Source: JBHYDC01 sp051861205 | GTDB taxonomy: Bacteria; Pseudomonadota; Alphaproteobacteria; Rhizobiales; Pleomorphomonadaceae | Reading direction: 5' to 3' | NCBI GenBank assembly: GCA_051861205.1 | Contig: JBHYDC010000012.1 | Coordinates: 62,001 to 126,000 of the forward strand | DNA length: 64,000 bases | Part shown: one piece after another, positions 7,746-17,781 of the stretch | How the letters are laid out: every line of letters begins with the position of its first letter | Position numbering within the stretch: position 1 is the stretch's first letter | Translations under genes and position numbers: made by a program | The notes under the pieces: generated by a model | Told to the model about the DNA's origin: nothing | The model's database searches: none | Seen by the model: only the letters and a program-made list of their open reading frames with translations

Positions 7746-9224
7746 ATGCGTGATTCCATTCGTATGGTGCGGTCAGGCAAGATCGTCGAGCTTAACAAGG
7801 TCGGGCCCACCGAAACGCTGCTCGATTATCTGCGCCTGCGCGAGCGTTCGGTCGGCACTAAGGAAGGCTGCAACGAGGGCGATTGCGGCGCCTGCACCGT
7901 GGCCGTCGGCTGCCATGAGGATGGCCGCATGGTCTACCGGCCGGTCAACGCCTGCATCCAATTCCTCGGCCAGTTGGACGGCAAGGAAGTCGTCACCGTC
8001 GAGGATCTCTCGGCCGGCGGCACCCTCCACCCCGTCCAGCAGGCGATGGTCGAGCATCACGGCTCGCAGTGCGGTTTTTGCACTCCCGGCATCGTGATGA
8101 GCCTCTTCTCGCTCTATCACCAGGACGGCCGCGCCACCCCGCCGGCGCGCGCCGATATCAACGATTGGCTCGCCGGCAATCTCTGCCGCTGCACTGGCTA
8201 TCGCCCCATCGTCGACGCAGCAAAGGCCGCTCTTGGCGAACCCGCCGCCGACGCCTTCAGCGCCGCCGAAGCCGCCACCGGCGGCATTCTGCAATTCCTG
8301 TCCGACCGGCAGGACGTGTTCATCGGCACGAACGACGCCTTCTTCGCCGCCCCCCGCACCATCGAATCGCTCGCCGCCCTCTATCACAAGCATCCGGACG
8401 CCACGCTCGTCGCCGGCGCCACCGATGTCGGCCTTTGGATCACCAAGCAGTTCCGCCCCATCACCAAGGTCATTCACTTTGGCCGCGTCATCGGCCTCGA
8501 CCGGATCGAGGATCTCGGCAACGCGCTCATCATCGGCGCCACCGCCACGTTTGAAGCCGCGATGCCGCATCTCGCCGCCATCGACCCCGACCTTGGCGAA
8601 GTGTTCCGCCGCATCGGCTCGCGGCAGGTCCGCGCGTCGGGCACAGTCGGCGGCAATGTCGCGAACGGCTCGCCGATCGGCGACAGCCCGCCGGTTCTCA
8701 TCGCGCTCGGCTCCACGGTCGAGCTTGTGAAGGGCGAGGAGGGTAGGGCGCTCGCGCTGGAAGACTTCTTCATCGACTACGGCAAGCAGAACCGCGAGCC
8801 CGGCGAGTTCGTAGCCGGTCTCCTCGTGCCCAAACTTGCCGAAAACCAAGTTTTCCGCGCCTATAAGATCTCCAAACGCTTCGATCAGGACATTTCCGCC
8901 GTCATGGGCGCCTTCCGCTTCACGATGGATGGCGGCGTCATCACCGAAGCGCGCGTCGTGTTTGGCGGCATGGCCGGAACGCCCAAACGGGCAGAAGCGG
9001 TAGAGCGCCTGCTGGTTGGCGCGGAACCGGCCTCCGCCGCCACCTGGAGCGCGGCGATCGAGGCGATGTCGGAGGATTATTCGCCCCTCACCGACATGCG
9101 CGCCAGCGCGGCCTACCGGCTCGAAACCGCCCGCGCCCTGCTCGCCAAGGCGCTTGTGGAAACGGCAGGCGCACCGTCCGCCCGCACCCGCGTTGTCGGC
9201 CTGCGCGAAACGGAGGTGGCATAA
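7746..9224 (+). CDS. xdhA: Xanthine dehydrogenase small subunit XdhA (FeS and FAD)
   Basis: 492-aa electron-transfer subunit of xanthine dehydrogenase, which oxidises hypoxanthine and xanthine to urate with NAD+. Plant-type [2Fe-2S] cluster: Cys 42, 47, 50 and 70 (CNEGDCGAC). Second [2Fe-2S] cluster: Cys 109, 112, 147, 149 (QCGFC and CRC). Residues ~190-360 hold the FAD-binding CO-dehydrogenase-flavoprotein fold, with VAGATDVGL and TVGGNVANGSPIGD, followed by the C-terminal flavoprotein domain. The stop overlaps the xdhB start by one base. Confidence 0.95.
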   Translation: MRDSIRMVRSGKIVELNKVGPTETLLDYLRLRERSVGTKEGCNEGDCGACTVAVGCHEDGRMVYRPVNACIQFLGQLDGKEVVTVEDLSAGGTLHPVQQAMVEHHGSQCGFCTPGIVMSLFSLYHQDGRATPPARADINDWLAGNLCRCTGYRPIVDAAKAALGEPAADAFSAAEAATGGILQFLSDRQDVFIGTNDAFFAAPRTIESLAALYHKHPDATLVAGATDVGLWITKQFRPITKVIHFGRVIGLDRIEDLGNALIIGATATFEAAMPHLAAIDPDLGEVFRRIGSRQVRASGTVGGNVANGSPIGDSPPVLIALGSTVELVKGEEGRALALEDFFIDYGKQNREPGEFVAGLLVPKLAENQVFRAYKISKRFDQDISAVMGAFRFTMDGGVITEARVVFGGMAGTPKRAEAVERLLVGAEPASAATWSAAIEAMSEDYSPLTDMRASAAYRLETARALLAKALVETAGAPSARTRVVGLRETEVA

Positions 9225-11557
9225 TGTCCGCCCTCGAAAACTCGTCCCTGCCCGAAGACGAGCGCCCGTTCACCGTCGCCCGCCAGCCCTTGGCCCATGA
9301 CAGCGCGCCGCTCCACGTCACCGGCAAAGCCGTCTATATCGACGATATCCGCGAGCCTGCCGGCACTCTGCACCTTGCCCCCGGCTGGTGCCCGAACATC
9401 GCCAAGGGCCGCATCCGCGACGTCGATCTCTCCCGCGTCCGCTCCGCCCCCGGCGTCGTCGCCGTCCTCACCGCCGCCGACGTGCCCGGCGTCAACGATT
9501 GCTCGCCCTCCATCGGCGGCGATCCGGTTCTCTCCGCCGGCGACGTGGAATTCTGGGGTCAGGCGATCTTCTGCGTCGTCGCCGAAACCCGCGAGCAGGC
9601 CCGCCGCGCCACCCGTCTCGCCCTCTTTGAAGGCGAAGCGGAAACGCCGCTCATCTCGGTCGCGGACGCCAAGACCGCCGGCTCGCACATCCTCCCCGAA
9701 TACCGCTTCGGCCGGGGCGAGGTGCATCGCTCGCTCGCCAACGCGCAGCGCCGGCTGGAAGGCCGCATCGTCATCGGCGGCCAGGAGCATTTCTATCTGG
9801 AAGGCCAGATCGCGCTCGCCGTACCCGGCGAAGCCGGCGACATGCTGGTCTATTCGTCCACCCAGCACCCCACCGAAGTCCAGCACATCGTCGCCAAGGT
9901 GCTGGCTCTGCCCGACGCCGCCGTCACCGTCGAGATCCGCCGCATGGGCGGCGGTTTCGGCGGCAAGGAGAGCCAGGCCAACCAATGGGCCTGCCTTGCG
10001 GCGCTCGCCGCCAAGGTCACCGGCCGTCCCTGCAAGATGCGCCTCGACCGCGACGACGACATGGTGATGACCGGCAAGCGCCATGACGACGTGGCTGAAT
10101 TCCGCGTCGGCTACGACAGCGACGGCCGCATCCTCGGCGCCGACTATCATTTCATGGCCCGCTGCGGTTACTCCGCCGACTTGTCGCTCGGCGTCAACGA
10201 CCGCACCATGTTCCACGCCGACAACGCCTATTTCTATCCCACGGTCGCGATCCGTTCGGAACGGCTGAAAACCAACACCTGCTCCAACACCGCCTTCCGC
10301 GGCTTCGGCGGCCCGCAAGGCGTGCTCGCCGCCGAGCGCGTGATGGACAGCCTCGCCGTCCTCACCGGCCTCGATCCCTTGGAAGTGCGCAAGCGCAACT
10401 TCTACGGCCCCGGCCGCGACGTCACGCCCTACGGCATGAAGGTCGAGGACAACATCATCCTCGAACTCGTCACCGACCTCGAACGCTCCTGCGACTATGC
10501 CCGCCGCCGCAGCGAGGTGAAGGCGTTCAACGCCAAGAACCGCATCCTCAAAAAAGGCATCGCGCTGACGCCGGTGAAGTTCGGCATCTCCTTCACCCTC
10601 ATCCATCTTAACCAAGCCGGCGCGCTCGTTCACCTCTACACCGACGGCTCGGTGCACCTGAACCACGGCGGCACGGAGATGGGGCAGGGCCTCTTCACCA
10701 AGGTTGCCCAGGTCGTCGCCGAGGAGTTCGGCCTCACGCTCGACCGCGTGAAGATCACCGCCACCACCACCGCCAAGGTTCCGAACACCGCTCCCACGGC
10801 CGCCTCATCCGGCACCGACCTCAACGGCATGGCCGCCCTGATCGCGTCGCGCGAGATCAAAGGCCGCATCGTCGCCTTTGTCTCCGAGAAATACGGCACG
10901 CAAGCTGAGCTGATCGATTTTCGCGACGGCAACGTCATCATCGGCAACGGCTCCGTCCCGCTCGCGCAGATCGCGAAGGAGTGTTACCTCGCCCGCGTCC
11001 AGCTTTCCTCGGCCGGCTATTACGCCACGCCGAAGATCACATGGAACCGCGACAAGGCCGAAGGCCGCCCCTTCCTCTACTTCGCCTATGGCGCGGCCTG
11101 CTCGGAAGTCACGGTCGACACCATGACCGGCGAAATGCGCATCGACCGCGTCGACATCCTCCACGACTGCGGCAAAAGCCTGAACCCGGCCATCGATATC
11201 GGGCAGATCGAAGGCGGCTTCGTCCAGGGCATGGGCTGGCTCACCACCGAGGAATTGGTGTGGGATGACAAGGGGCGCCTGCGCACCCACGCGCCCTCCA
11301 CCTACAAAATCCCCTGCGCCTCCGACGTGCCGGACGCCTTCAACGTGCGCCTCTGGAACGGCTCCAACATCGAGGCCACGATCTACCGCTCCAAGGCTGT
11401 CGGCGAGCCGCCGGTCATGCTCGCATCCTCCGTCTTCTCCGCGATCTTCGACGCCATCGCCAGCCTGAAACCCGGCGTAATTCCCGCCCTCGACGCACCC
11501 GCCACGCCCGAGGCCATCATGAACGCCATCACCGCGATCCGGAGGACGGAGGGGTGA
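9224..11557 (+). CDS. xdhB: Xanthine dehydrogenase large subunit XdhB (molybdopterin)
   Basis: 777-aa catalytic subunit carrying the molybdenum cofactor. Seen: the hammerhead domain at about residues 25-135, the Moco loop GGGFGGKE at about 243, the substrate-site segment FRGFGGPQG at about 356 with its conserved Arg, and the catalytic Glu in VGEPPVM at about 728. Length fits bacterial XdhB. It overlaps xdhA by one base and xdhC by four (GTGA), so the three are coupled. Confidence 0.95.
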   Translation: MSALENSSLPEDERPFTVARQPLAHDSAPLHVTGKAVYIDDIREPAGTLHLAPGWCPNIAKGRIRDVDLSRVRSAPGVVAVLTAADVPGVNDCSPSIGGDPVLSAGDVEFWGQAIFCVVAETREQARRATRLALFEGEAETPLISVADAKTAGSHILPEYRFGRGEVHRSLANAQRRLEGRIVIGGQEHFYLEGQIALAVPGEAGDMLVYSSTQHPTEVQHIVAKVLALPDAAVTVEIRRMGGGFGGKESQANQWACLAALAAKVTGRPCKMRLDRDDDMVMTGKRHDDVAEFRVGYDSDGRILGADYHFMARCGYSADLSLGVNDRTMFHADNAYFYPTVAIRSERLKTNTCSNTAFRGFGGPQGVLAAERVMDSLAVLTGLDPLEVRKRNFYGPGRDVTPYGMKVEDNIILELVTDLERSCDYARRRSEVKAFNAKNRILKKGIALTPVKFGISFTLIHLNQAGALVHLYTDGSVHLNHGGTEMGQGLFTKVAQVVAEEFGLTLDRVKITATTTAKVPNTAPTAASSGTDLNGMAALIASREIKGRIVAFVSEKYGTQAELIDFRDGNVIIGNGSVPLAQIAKECYLARVQLSSAGYYATPKITWNRDKAEGRPFLYFAYGAACSEVTVDTMTGEMRIDRVDILHDCGKSLNPAIDIGQIEGGFVQGMGWLTTEELVWDDKGRLRTHAPSTYKIPCASDVPDAFNVRLWNGSNIEATIYRSKAVGEPPVMLASSVFSAIFDAIASLKPGVIPALDAPATPEAIMNAITAIRRTEG

Positions 11558-12615
11558 AACCCGTTCTCGCCACGCTCGTCGACCTGATCGAGCGCGACGG
11601 CATCGCCGCCCTCATCACCGTCGTTGCCGCGCGTGGCTCCACCCCGCGCGAGGCGGGCGCGCGGATGCTGGTCACGAAGGCGGGTGCGATTTCCGGCACC
11701 ATCGGCGGCGGGCGCCTCGAAATGGAGGCGATCGAGGCCGCATCCAGCCTTATCGCCGCCGCCCGCGACACAGCCGCCCTCCGCCGCTTCGCGCTTGGCC
11801 CCGCGCTCGGCCAGTGCTGCGGCGGGCACGTTACCCTCGCGCTCGAAGCGATTACCGCCGCCCGGCTTCCCGCCTTCCGCGCGCTCGCCGAGGCCGAAGC
11901 CGCCGGCGGCGTTGAAACCGAGGGCGTGCTCCACGAAGGCGCCGCCTTCGAGCGAAGCCTTGTCGGCCCCATCACGCGCGAGCCCACCGCCATCTTCGAC
12001 GGTGAAATACTACGTGAGGTTTTCGGCAGAACCAACCGGCCTGTCTATCTTTTCGGCGCTGGTCATGTCGGTCGCGCCGTCGTTCTGGCGCTCGCCAATC
12101 TGCCCTTCGCCGTCACCTGGGTAGACGAACGGGCCGATATGTTCCCGTCCGCCGTGCCATCCGGCACCCGCCTCATCGCCACCGACTGCCCCGCCGCCGT
12201 CGCCGCCAGCGCCGAACCCGGTTGCCTCGCCCTCGTCATGACCCACGACCACGGCATCGACCTCGACATCGTCCACGCCGCCCTCGTCTCCGGCCATTTC
12301 GCCGAGGTCGGCCTCATCGGCAGCGCGACCAAGCGCGCCCGATTCGAAAGCCGCCTCAAGGCCCTCGGGCTTGATCCCGCCGTCGCCACCTCGTTCAAAT
12401 GCCCGATCGGCGTGCCTGGAATCCGGTCAAAAGAACCCGCCGTCATCGCCGCCTCGGTGGCCGCCTCCCTGTTGATCACCGACGAATGCCTACGTGCTGG
12501 TCAACGTGCGCCGGAAACTCCCTTGCTCAAATCGGTGGCTGCTGAAAAGATGGTCAAGTCTGATGACGGCGTGGGTGAAAAATCCGCGCGAAAAAGTCGC
12601 CGTAGCGTGCTGTGA
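11554..12615 (+). CDS. xdhC: Xanthine dehydrogenase accessory protein XdhC
   Basis: Chaperone that binds molybdenum cofactor and delivers its sulfurated form to XdhB. The GTG start is backed by a strong GGAGGACGGAGG ribosome region and overlaps the xdhB stop. Seen: the N-terminal XdhC/CoxI block (ITVVAARGSTPREAGARM, GTIGGGRLE, GQCCGGHV) and a C-terminal Rossmann-like domain (YLFGAGHVGRAVV). The last ~30 residues past LLITDECL are basic and not family-like, probably a lineage-specific tail of this 353-aa protein. Confidence 0.9.
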   Translation: MKPVLATLVDLIERDGIAALITVVAARGSTPREAGARMLVTKAGAISGTIGGGRLEMEAIEAASSLIAAARDTAALRRFALGPALGQCCGGHVTLALEAITAARLPAFRALAEAEAAGGVETEGVLHEGAAFERSLVGPITREPTAIFDGEILREVFGRTNRPVYLFGAGHVGRAVVLALANLPFAVTWVDERADMFPSAVPSGTRLIATDCPAAVAASAEPGCLALVMTHDHGIDLDIVHAALVSGHFAEVGLIGSATKRARFESRLKALGLDPAVATSFKCPIGVPGIRSKEPAVIAASVAASLLITDECLRAGQRAPETPLLKSVAAEKMVKSDDGVGEKSARKSRRSVL

Positions 12616-12686
12616 TCCGTGTGCGAGACCGGCGATCGTCGCTTCCGGCCCATGCGCATGGTTGAGGTCTGGGGATTGGGGCCCGG

Positions 12687-14261
12687 ATGGATGTGACAAC
12701 GACCACGATGCCGAAAACCGGCCGCTCCAGGGATGCCGGCTCCGTTCCGCTCATCGAAGCGCGGGGCATCGTAAAGCGTTTCGGTGCGACCACCGCCAAC
12801 GACGACGTCAGCCTGCGCGTCATGCCCGGCGAAATCCACGCGCTACTCGGCGAGAACGGCGCGGGCAAATCAACGCTGGTCAAGATCATCTACGGTGCTC
12901 TCCAGCCGAACAGCGGCGAGATTTTCTGGAAGGGCCGCCCGGTCGTCATCGGCTCGCCCGCCGAGGCGCGCTCGCTCGGCATCGGCATGGTGTTTCAGCA
13001 TTTCTCGCTGTTTGAAGCCCTTACGGTGGCCGAAAACATCGCGCTCGCCCTTCCCAAGGGTACCGTCATCCGCGACCTCGCGGCCACCATCGCAGCGGTG
13101 TCGAAGGACTACGGCCTGCCGCTCGACCCTTCCGCCCACGTGGTCGACCTTTCGGTCGGCGAACGCCAGCGCGTCGAAATCGTGCGCTGCCTCCTGCAAA
13201 ACCCCGAACTCATCATCATGGACGAGCCGACGTCCGTGCTCACGCCGCAAGAGGCCGACCAGCTTTTCGTCACCTTGAAGCGCCTCGCGTCCGAGGGCTG
13301 CGCCATCCTCTACATCTCGCATCGCCTGGAAGAGGTGCGCGCGATTTGCCATCACGCCACCATCATGCGCCGCGCCAAAGTCGTCGCTGAAACCGATCCG
13401 ACCACTGAAACCGTCGGCACGCTCGCCCGGCTCATGGTCGGCTCGGACATTGCGGCCGTCCACCACGACAAAGCCTCCCCCGGCCGCGAACGCCTCTTGC
13501 TCTCCGGCCTCACTTTGCCCAGCCGCGAGGCCTTCGGCGTTTCCCTCCACGCCATCGATCTCAAGGTCCACGCCGGCGAAATCGTCGCCATCGCGGGGGT
13601 TGCCGGCAATGGTCAGAGCGAATTTTTCGACGCCGTCTCCGGCGAGCGCCCGGTTCCCGATAGCGGCATGATCGTGATCGACGGCACGCCTGTCGGCCAC
13701 GCCGGCGTCAACGCCCGCCGCCGCCTCGGCGCCGCCTTCGTGCCCGAAGAACGCCTCGGCCACGGCGCGGTGCCCACGCTGCGCCTTTCCGACAACGTCG
13801 TCCTCACCCGCCATGGCACGGGGGAGGGCATCTCGCGCGGTGGTTTCACCCGCCCCAAAGCCGCAGCCAAAGTCGTCGGCGACGTCACCGGCCGCTTCGA
13901 CGTGCGCAAAGGCACGGTCGATCCCGAAGCCCGCTCGCTATCGGGCGGCAACCTCCAGAAATTCGTCGTCGGCCGCGAGGTCGACCGCGCCCCCGGTATC
14001 CTCGTCGTCGCCCAGCCCACCTGGGGCGTCGACGCAGGCGCCGCCGCCGTCATCCGCCAAGCCCTGATCGACCTCGCCCGCGCCGGCGCCGCCGTGCTCG
14101 TCATCAGCCAAGACCTCGACGAAATCTTCGAATTCGCCGACCGCATCGCCGTCATCTCCCGCGGCCACCTTTCAGTCCCCAAACCCGCCGCCGAAATGAC
14201 CCGCGAAGAAATTGGCCTTCTCATGGCCGGCGGTGCGGAAAAACGCGGGGAGGGGGTATGA
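12687..14261 (+). CDS. BMP-type nucleoside/purine ABC transporter, ATPase
   Basis: 524-aa protein with two fused nucleotide-binding domains, as in sugar and nucleoside importers. Domain 1 is intact: GENGAGKST, LSVGERQR, LIIMDEPTS and the ISHRLEE switch. Domain 2 has the usual degenerate Walker A (GVAGNGQSE), signature LSGGNLQK and Walker B ending AQPTWGVD. It pairs with the two permeases and the BMP binding protein that follow; placement between XdhC and PuuD argues for a purine base or nucleoside substrate. The start at 12687 is the first of two nearby ATGs. Confidence 0.88.
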   Translation: MDVTTTTMPKTGRSRDAGSVPLIEARGIVKRFGATTANDDVSLRVMPGEIHALLGENGAGKSTLVKIIYGALQPNSGEIFWKGRPVVIGSPAEARSLGIGMVFQHFSLFEALTVAENIALALPKGTVIRDLAATIAAVSKDYGLPLDPSAHVVDLSVGERQRVEIVRCLLQNPELIIMDEPTSVLTPQEADQLFVTLKRLASEGCAILYISHRLEEVRAICHHATIMRRAKVVAETDPTTETVGTLARLMVGSDIAAVHHDKASPGRERLLLSGLTLPSREAFGVSLHAIDLKVHAGEIVAIAGVAGNGQSEFFDAVSGERPVPDSGMIVIDGTPVGHAGVNARRRLGAAFVPEERLGHGAVPTLRLSDNVVLTRHGTGEGISRGGFTRPKAAAKVVGDVTGRFDVRKGTVDPEARSLSGGNLQKFVVGREVDRAPGILVVAQPTWGVDAGAAAVIRQALIDLARAGAAVLVISQDLDEIFEFADRIAVISRGHLSVPKPAAEMTREEIGLLMAGGAEKRGEGV

Positions 14262-14577
14262 TGGTCTCCCACCCGGCCCTTCCGGACCCGCTCGCCGCGT
14301 GTTCTTCACCCTCGCCCCTTGCGGGGTCGCGAAGCGACGGGACGAGACCCGTGTCTCGGCCCAGGGGCTGTGGTGGGCGGGCCTTATGGCCCGACCGGGT
14401 GAGGGGTCCGGCTCTGAGGCTTCCGAACGTACCTCCCCAACCCCATTCGTCCAGCCAGACCCCTCATCCGGCCCTCCCGGGCCACCTTCTCCCGCAAGGG
14501 GAGAACGATACGCCGCTCGCCGCGCGTCCTTCACTCCCGCTCCCCTCAAGCCCCTCTCCCACCCCGGACCACCGCCC
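14262..14577. other. Gap between ATPase and permease genes, filled by a repeat
   Basis: 316 bases inside the transporter operon. The open frame continues through it but the translation is proline/arginine-rich and unlike any permease; most of the gap is one copy of the composite intergenic repeat listed separately. Confidence 0.7.
14308..14506. repeat. RIME-like composite intergenic repeat, copy A
   Basis: Shares two modules with copy B at 17782-17971: a left part with CCCCTTGCGGGGTCGCGAAG and the stretch around GAGACCCGTGTCTCGGCCCA, and a right part beginning GACCCCTCATCCG and ending in a CTTCTCCC...GGGGAGAA hairpin. The right part also occurs in copy C. The layout resembles the Rhizobium-specific intergenic mosaic elements (RIME) of rhizobia. 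Confidence 0.75.
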
Positions 14578-15669
14578 ATGCGCCTAGAGCTTGTGAAGCG
14601 CCCGGCCATGAGCCGTGTCATGATGGTGGCGTCACCGCTCATCGCGGTTGGGCTCACCGTCGTCTTCGCCGGCTTCGTGTTCCTCCTTCAGGGGCACGAC
14701 CCGCTGGCCGGTATCTGGCTGTTCTTCCTGGAGCCGCTCACCTCGCTGTGGGGTCTCGAACAGCTCATCGTCAAGGCAACGCCGCTCATCATCATCGCGC
14801 TGGGCCTGTCGGTCTGCTACCTCTCCAACAACTGGAACATCGGCGCCGAAGGCCAGCTCACGATCGGCGCGATCACGGGCTCGATCCTGCCGGTCCTCTT
14901 CCCGGAGTTCGTCAGCCCCATCGTCCTCCCGCTGATGTTGATCATGGCTGCGGCAGGCGGGGCGGCCTATGCCAGCATTCCGGCGGTTCTCAAAACCCGC
15001 TTCGGCACCAATGAAATTCTAACGTCGCTGATGCTGGTCTACTGCGCGAATATGTTCCTGGATTGGATGGTGCGCGGCCCCTGGCGCAGCCCGCAGGGCT
15101 ACAACTTCCCGATCACGGTGGATTTCAACGCCAGCGCCGTGCTCAATTCCGTCAATCTCGGCGGCGTTTATCTGAACATTTCCGCGCTGGTCGCGCTCAT
15201 CGCCGTCGCGGTTCTTGCGATCGTCATGCGCTCCACGCTCAAGGGCTTCGAGATCCGCGTTCTCGGCCAAAGCCCGCGCGCCGGGGCTTTCGCGGGCTTT
15301 TCCGCCCGGCGGATGACGCTATTTTCCTTCGCGCTTTCCGGCGCGCTCGCGGGCCTTGCCGGTATGATGGTCGTGATGGCCGAAATCCAGAAGCTGCAAC
15401 CGGTCATCTCGCCCGGCTACGGCTTCACCGCCATCATCGTCGCCTTCCTCGGCCGTTTGAACCCGATCGGCATTTTGGTCGCGGGCCTCGTCATCGCCTC
15501 GTCCTACCTCGGCGGCGAGGCGATCCAGACCACGATGCAGCTCTCTTCCAAGGTCGCGACCGTCATTCAGGGCGTGCTGCTCTTCTTCGTGCTCGCCTGC
15601 GATACGCTGATCCAATACCGGGTCCGCCTCGTCACCGGCCGCACCGCAACGGAGGCCGCCCGTGCTTGA
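14578..15669 (+). CDS. BMP-type nucleoside/purine ABC transporter, permease 1
   Basis: 363-aa inner-membrane subunit of the BPD_transp_2 class. The start at 14578 (RLELVKRPAMSRVM) begins the recognisable protein; the in-frame sequence before it is repeat DNA. Multiple hydrophobic helices are visible from residue ~20, with the family segments NNWNIGAEGQLTIGAI and FGTNEILTSLMLVY, and the coupling region EIRVLGQSPRAGAFAGFS. Overlaps permease 2 by 8 bases. Confidence 0.87.
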   Translation: MRLELVKRPAMSRVMMVASPLIAVGLTVVFAGFVFLLQGHDPLAGIWLFFLEPLTSLWGLEQLIVKATPLIIIALGLSVCYLSNNWNIGAEGQLTIGAITGSILPVLFPEFVSPIVLPLMLIMAAAGGAAYASIPAVLKTRFGTNEILTSLMLVYCANMFLDWMVRGPWRSPQGYNFPITVDFNASAVLNSVNLGGVYLNISALVALIAVAVLAIVMRSTLKGFEIRVLGQSPRAGAFAGFSARRMTLFSFALSGALAGLAGMMVVMAEIQKLQPVISPGYGFTAIIVAFLGRLNPIGILVAGLVIASSYLGGEAIQTTMQLSSKVATVIQGVLLFFVLACDTLIQYRVRLVTGRTATEAARA

Positions 15670-16576
15670 GGCCGTCATTCTCACCGTCATCACCGCCGCA
15701 ACGCCGCTGTTGCTGGCGGCCATCGGCGAACTCGTGGTCGAGCGGTCCGGCGTTCTCAACCTCGGCGTCGAGGGCATGATGGTGATGGGCGCCGTGTGCG
15801 GATTCGCCGCCGCCATCACCACGGGCAGCCCGGCGCTCGGCATGGTCGCGGGCCTTGTGGCGGGCCTTCTCACCAGCCTGATTTTCGCCTTCGTCACGCT
15901 CACGCTAGTCGCCAATCAGGTGGCGTCCGGCCTTGCGCTCACGCTCTTCGGGCTCGGGCTCTCCGGCCTCATCGGCGAAGGCTTCGTCGGCACGCCGGGC
16001 GTGAAACTCCCCAGCCTCTACATTCCAGTCCTGACCGATATCCCCGGCATCGGCCGCATCCTGTTCGGGCAGGACGCGCTCGTCTATCTCTCCTTCGCTC
16101 TCGTCGGCGCGGTGTCGTGGTTCCTGTTTCGCACGCGGGCGGGGCTCATCCTGCGCGCCGTCGGCGATAATCACACCTCCGCCCATGCCCTCGGCTATCC
16201 CGTCATCCGCGTGCGCTATCTCGCCGTGATGTTCGGCGGCGCCTGCGCGGGGCTCGGCGGGGCGTATCTTTCGGTCGCCTACACGCCGCTCTGGGTCGAG
16301 AACATGACAGCCGGACGCGGCTGGATTGCGCTGGCGCTCGTCGTATTCGCGTCCTGGCTGCCGTTCCGCATCGCGATCGGCGCTTATCTGTTCGGCGCGG
16401 TCTCCGTTTTCAATCTGCATGCGCAGGCGCTCGGTATCGGGGTGCCCTCGCAGTTCCTCACCATGCTGCCTTACCTTGCCACTGTGGTCGTGTTGGTTGC
16501 CATTTCCGGCAATCGGCGGGCCACGCTGTTCAACACGCCGGCTTGCCTCGGCGTGCCCTTCGTCCCCGACCGATAA
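15662..16576 (+). CDS. BMP-type nucleoside/purine ABC transporter, permease 2
   Basis: 304-aa second permease, with a GTG start overlapping permease 1. The opening is typical of the family: two short helices, then ERSGVLNLGVEGMMVMGAV. The cytoplasmic coupling segment is LRAVGDNHTSAHALGYPVIRVR. About eight to ten membrane helices are evident. Translational coupling to permease 1 fits assembly of a heterodimer. Confidence 0.88.
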   Translation: MLEAVILTVITAATPLLLAAIGELVVERSGVLNLGVEGMMVMGAVCGFAAAITTGSPALGMVAGLVAGLLTSLIFAFVTLTLVANQVASGLALTLFGLGLSGLIGEGFVGTPGVKLPSLYIPVLTDIPGIGRILFGQDALVYLSFALVGAVSWFLFRTRAGLILRAVGDNHTSAHALGYPVIRVRYLAVMFGGACAGLGGAYLSVAYTPLWVENMTAGRGWIALALVVFASWLPFRIAIGAYLFGAVSVFNLHAQALGIGVPSQFLTMLPYLATVVVLVAISGNRRATLFNTPACLGVPFVPDR

Positions 16577-16671
16577 CCGGCCTGGGATCTATCCGGCGGG
16601 ATCGTTCGCGGTCGATCTTGCCAGACCAGTCCAACCGCACCGACGACGTGACACCGTTCAAGAGGAACACA

Positions 16672-17742
16672 ATGAAGAAGATACTGTTCGCGGCCACCGC
16701 CGCCCTTGCTCTCGCGGCCGGCTCCTTGGGCGCCTCGGCCCAGGAAAAGCTCAAGGCCTGCTGGATCTACGTGGGTCCGGTCGGCGACTTCGGCTGGTCC
16801 TATCAGCACGACCAGGGTCGCCTCGCGGTTGAAAAGGCGCTCGGCGACAAGGTCGAGACCGCCTATCTCGAAAGCGTCTCCGAAGGTCCGGATGCCGAGC
16901 GCGCCATCGAGCGCTTCGCGCGCGAGGGCTGCAAAATCATCTTCACCACCTCCTTCGGCTACATGGACCCGACCATCAAGGTCGCCGCCAAGTTCCCCGA
17001 CGTGAAATTCGAACACGCGACCGGCTACAAGAAGGCCGATAACGTTGCGATCTACAACGCGCGCTTCTACGAGGGCCGCTACATCATCGGCCAGATCGCG
17101 GCCAAGGAATCGAAGACGGGCGTCGCCGGCTACATCGGCTCGTTAGCCATTCCTGAAGTCGTGATGGGCATCAATGCCTTCCTGCTCGGCGCCCAGTCGG
17201 TGAACCCGGACTTCAAGCTGAAGATCGTGTGGGCCAATTCCTGGTTCGATCCCGGCAAGGAAGCCGATGCCGCCAAGGCCCTGCTCGACCAGGGTGCCGA
17301 CATCATCACCCAGCACACCGATTCCACCGCGCCGCTTCAGGTTGCGCAGGAGCGTGGGTTCAAGGGCTTCGGTCAGGCCTCCGACATGGTGAAGTTCGCG
17401 CCGACCGCTCAGATGACCTCGATCATCGACGAGTGGGCGCCCTACTACGTCAAGCGCGTTCAGGCCGTGCTCGACGGCACCTGGACCTCGACCGACACTT
17501 GGGCCGGCATCAAGGACGGCGAAGTCGTGATGGCCGAATACATGAACATGGCTGACGAAACCAAGGCGCTTGCCGAGGAAACCGAAGCCAAGATCGCGTC
17601 CGGAGCCTTCCATCCCTTCACCGGCCCGATCTTCGACCAGGACGGCAAGGAGCGCTACGCCGCCGGCGTCGTCGCCCCCGATGGCGATCTGCTCGGCATG
17701 AACTGGTACGTCAAAGGCATCGACGACAAGCTGCCGCAGTAA
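16672..17742 (+). CDS. BMP-family purine/nucleoside substrate-binding protein
   Basis: 356-aa periplasmic binding protein of the Bmp/PnrA class. A Sec signal peptide (MKKILFAATAALALAAG... ending GASAQ) covers about 24 residues. Family blocks: YVGPVGDFGWSYQHDQGR, SFGYMDPTIKVAAKFPDVKFEH and QHTDSTAPLQVA. The ATG at 16672 follows an AGAGGA ribosome site; the frame is open further upstream but lacks the signal there. It sits last in the transporter group and just before puuD, so a purine substrate is likely but not proved. Confidence 0.88.
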   Translation: MKKILFAATAALALAAGSLGASAQEKLKACWIYVGPVGDFGWSYQHDQGRLAVEKALGDKVETAYLESVSEGPDAERAIERFAREGCKIIFTTSFGYMDPTIKVAAKFPDVKFEHATGYKKADNVAIYNARFYEGRYIIGQIAAKESKTGVAGYIGSLAIPEVVMGINAFLLGAQSVNPDFKLKIVWANSWFDPGKEADAAKALLDQGADIITQHTDSTAPLQVAQERGFKGFGQASDMVKFAPTAQMTSIIDEWAPYYVKRVQAVLDGTWTSTDTWAGIKDGEVVMAEYMNMADETKALAEETEAKIASGAFHPFTGPIFDQDGKERYAAGVVAPDGDLLGMNWYVKGIDDKLPQ

Positions 17743-17781
17743 GGCGGATAGGGCCAGGGGCCAAGTGGCCCGCAACACTTT

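Noticed and set aside
9113..10666. 517-codon open frame antisense to xdhB
   Set aside because: Low-complexity Gly/Ala/Asp/His translation, while the other strand encodes all XdhB motifs.
14212..14577. N-terminal extension of permease 1
   Set aside because: The in-frame sequence is repeat DNA (copy A) and reads as proline/arginine-rich noise before the membrane protein begins.
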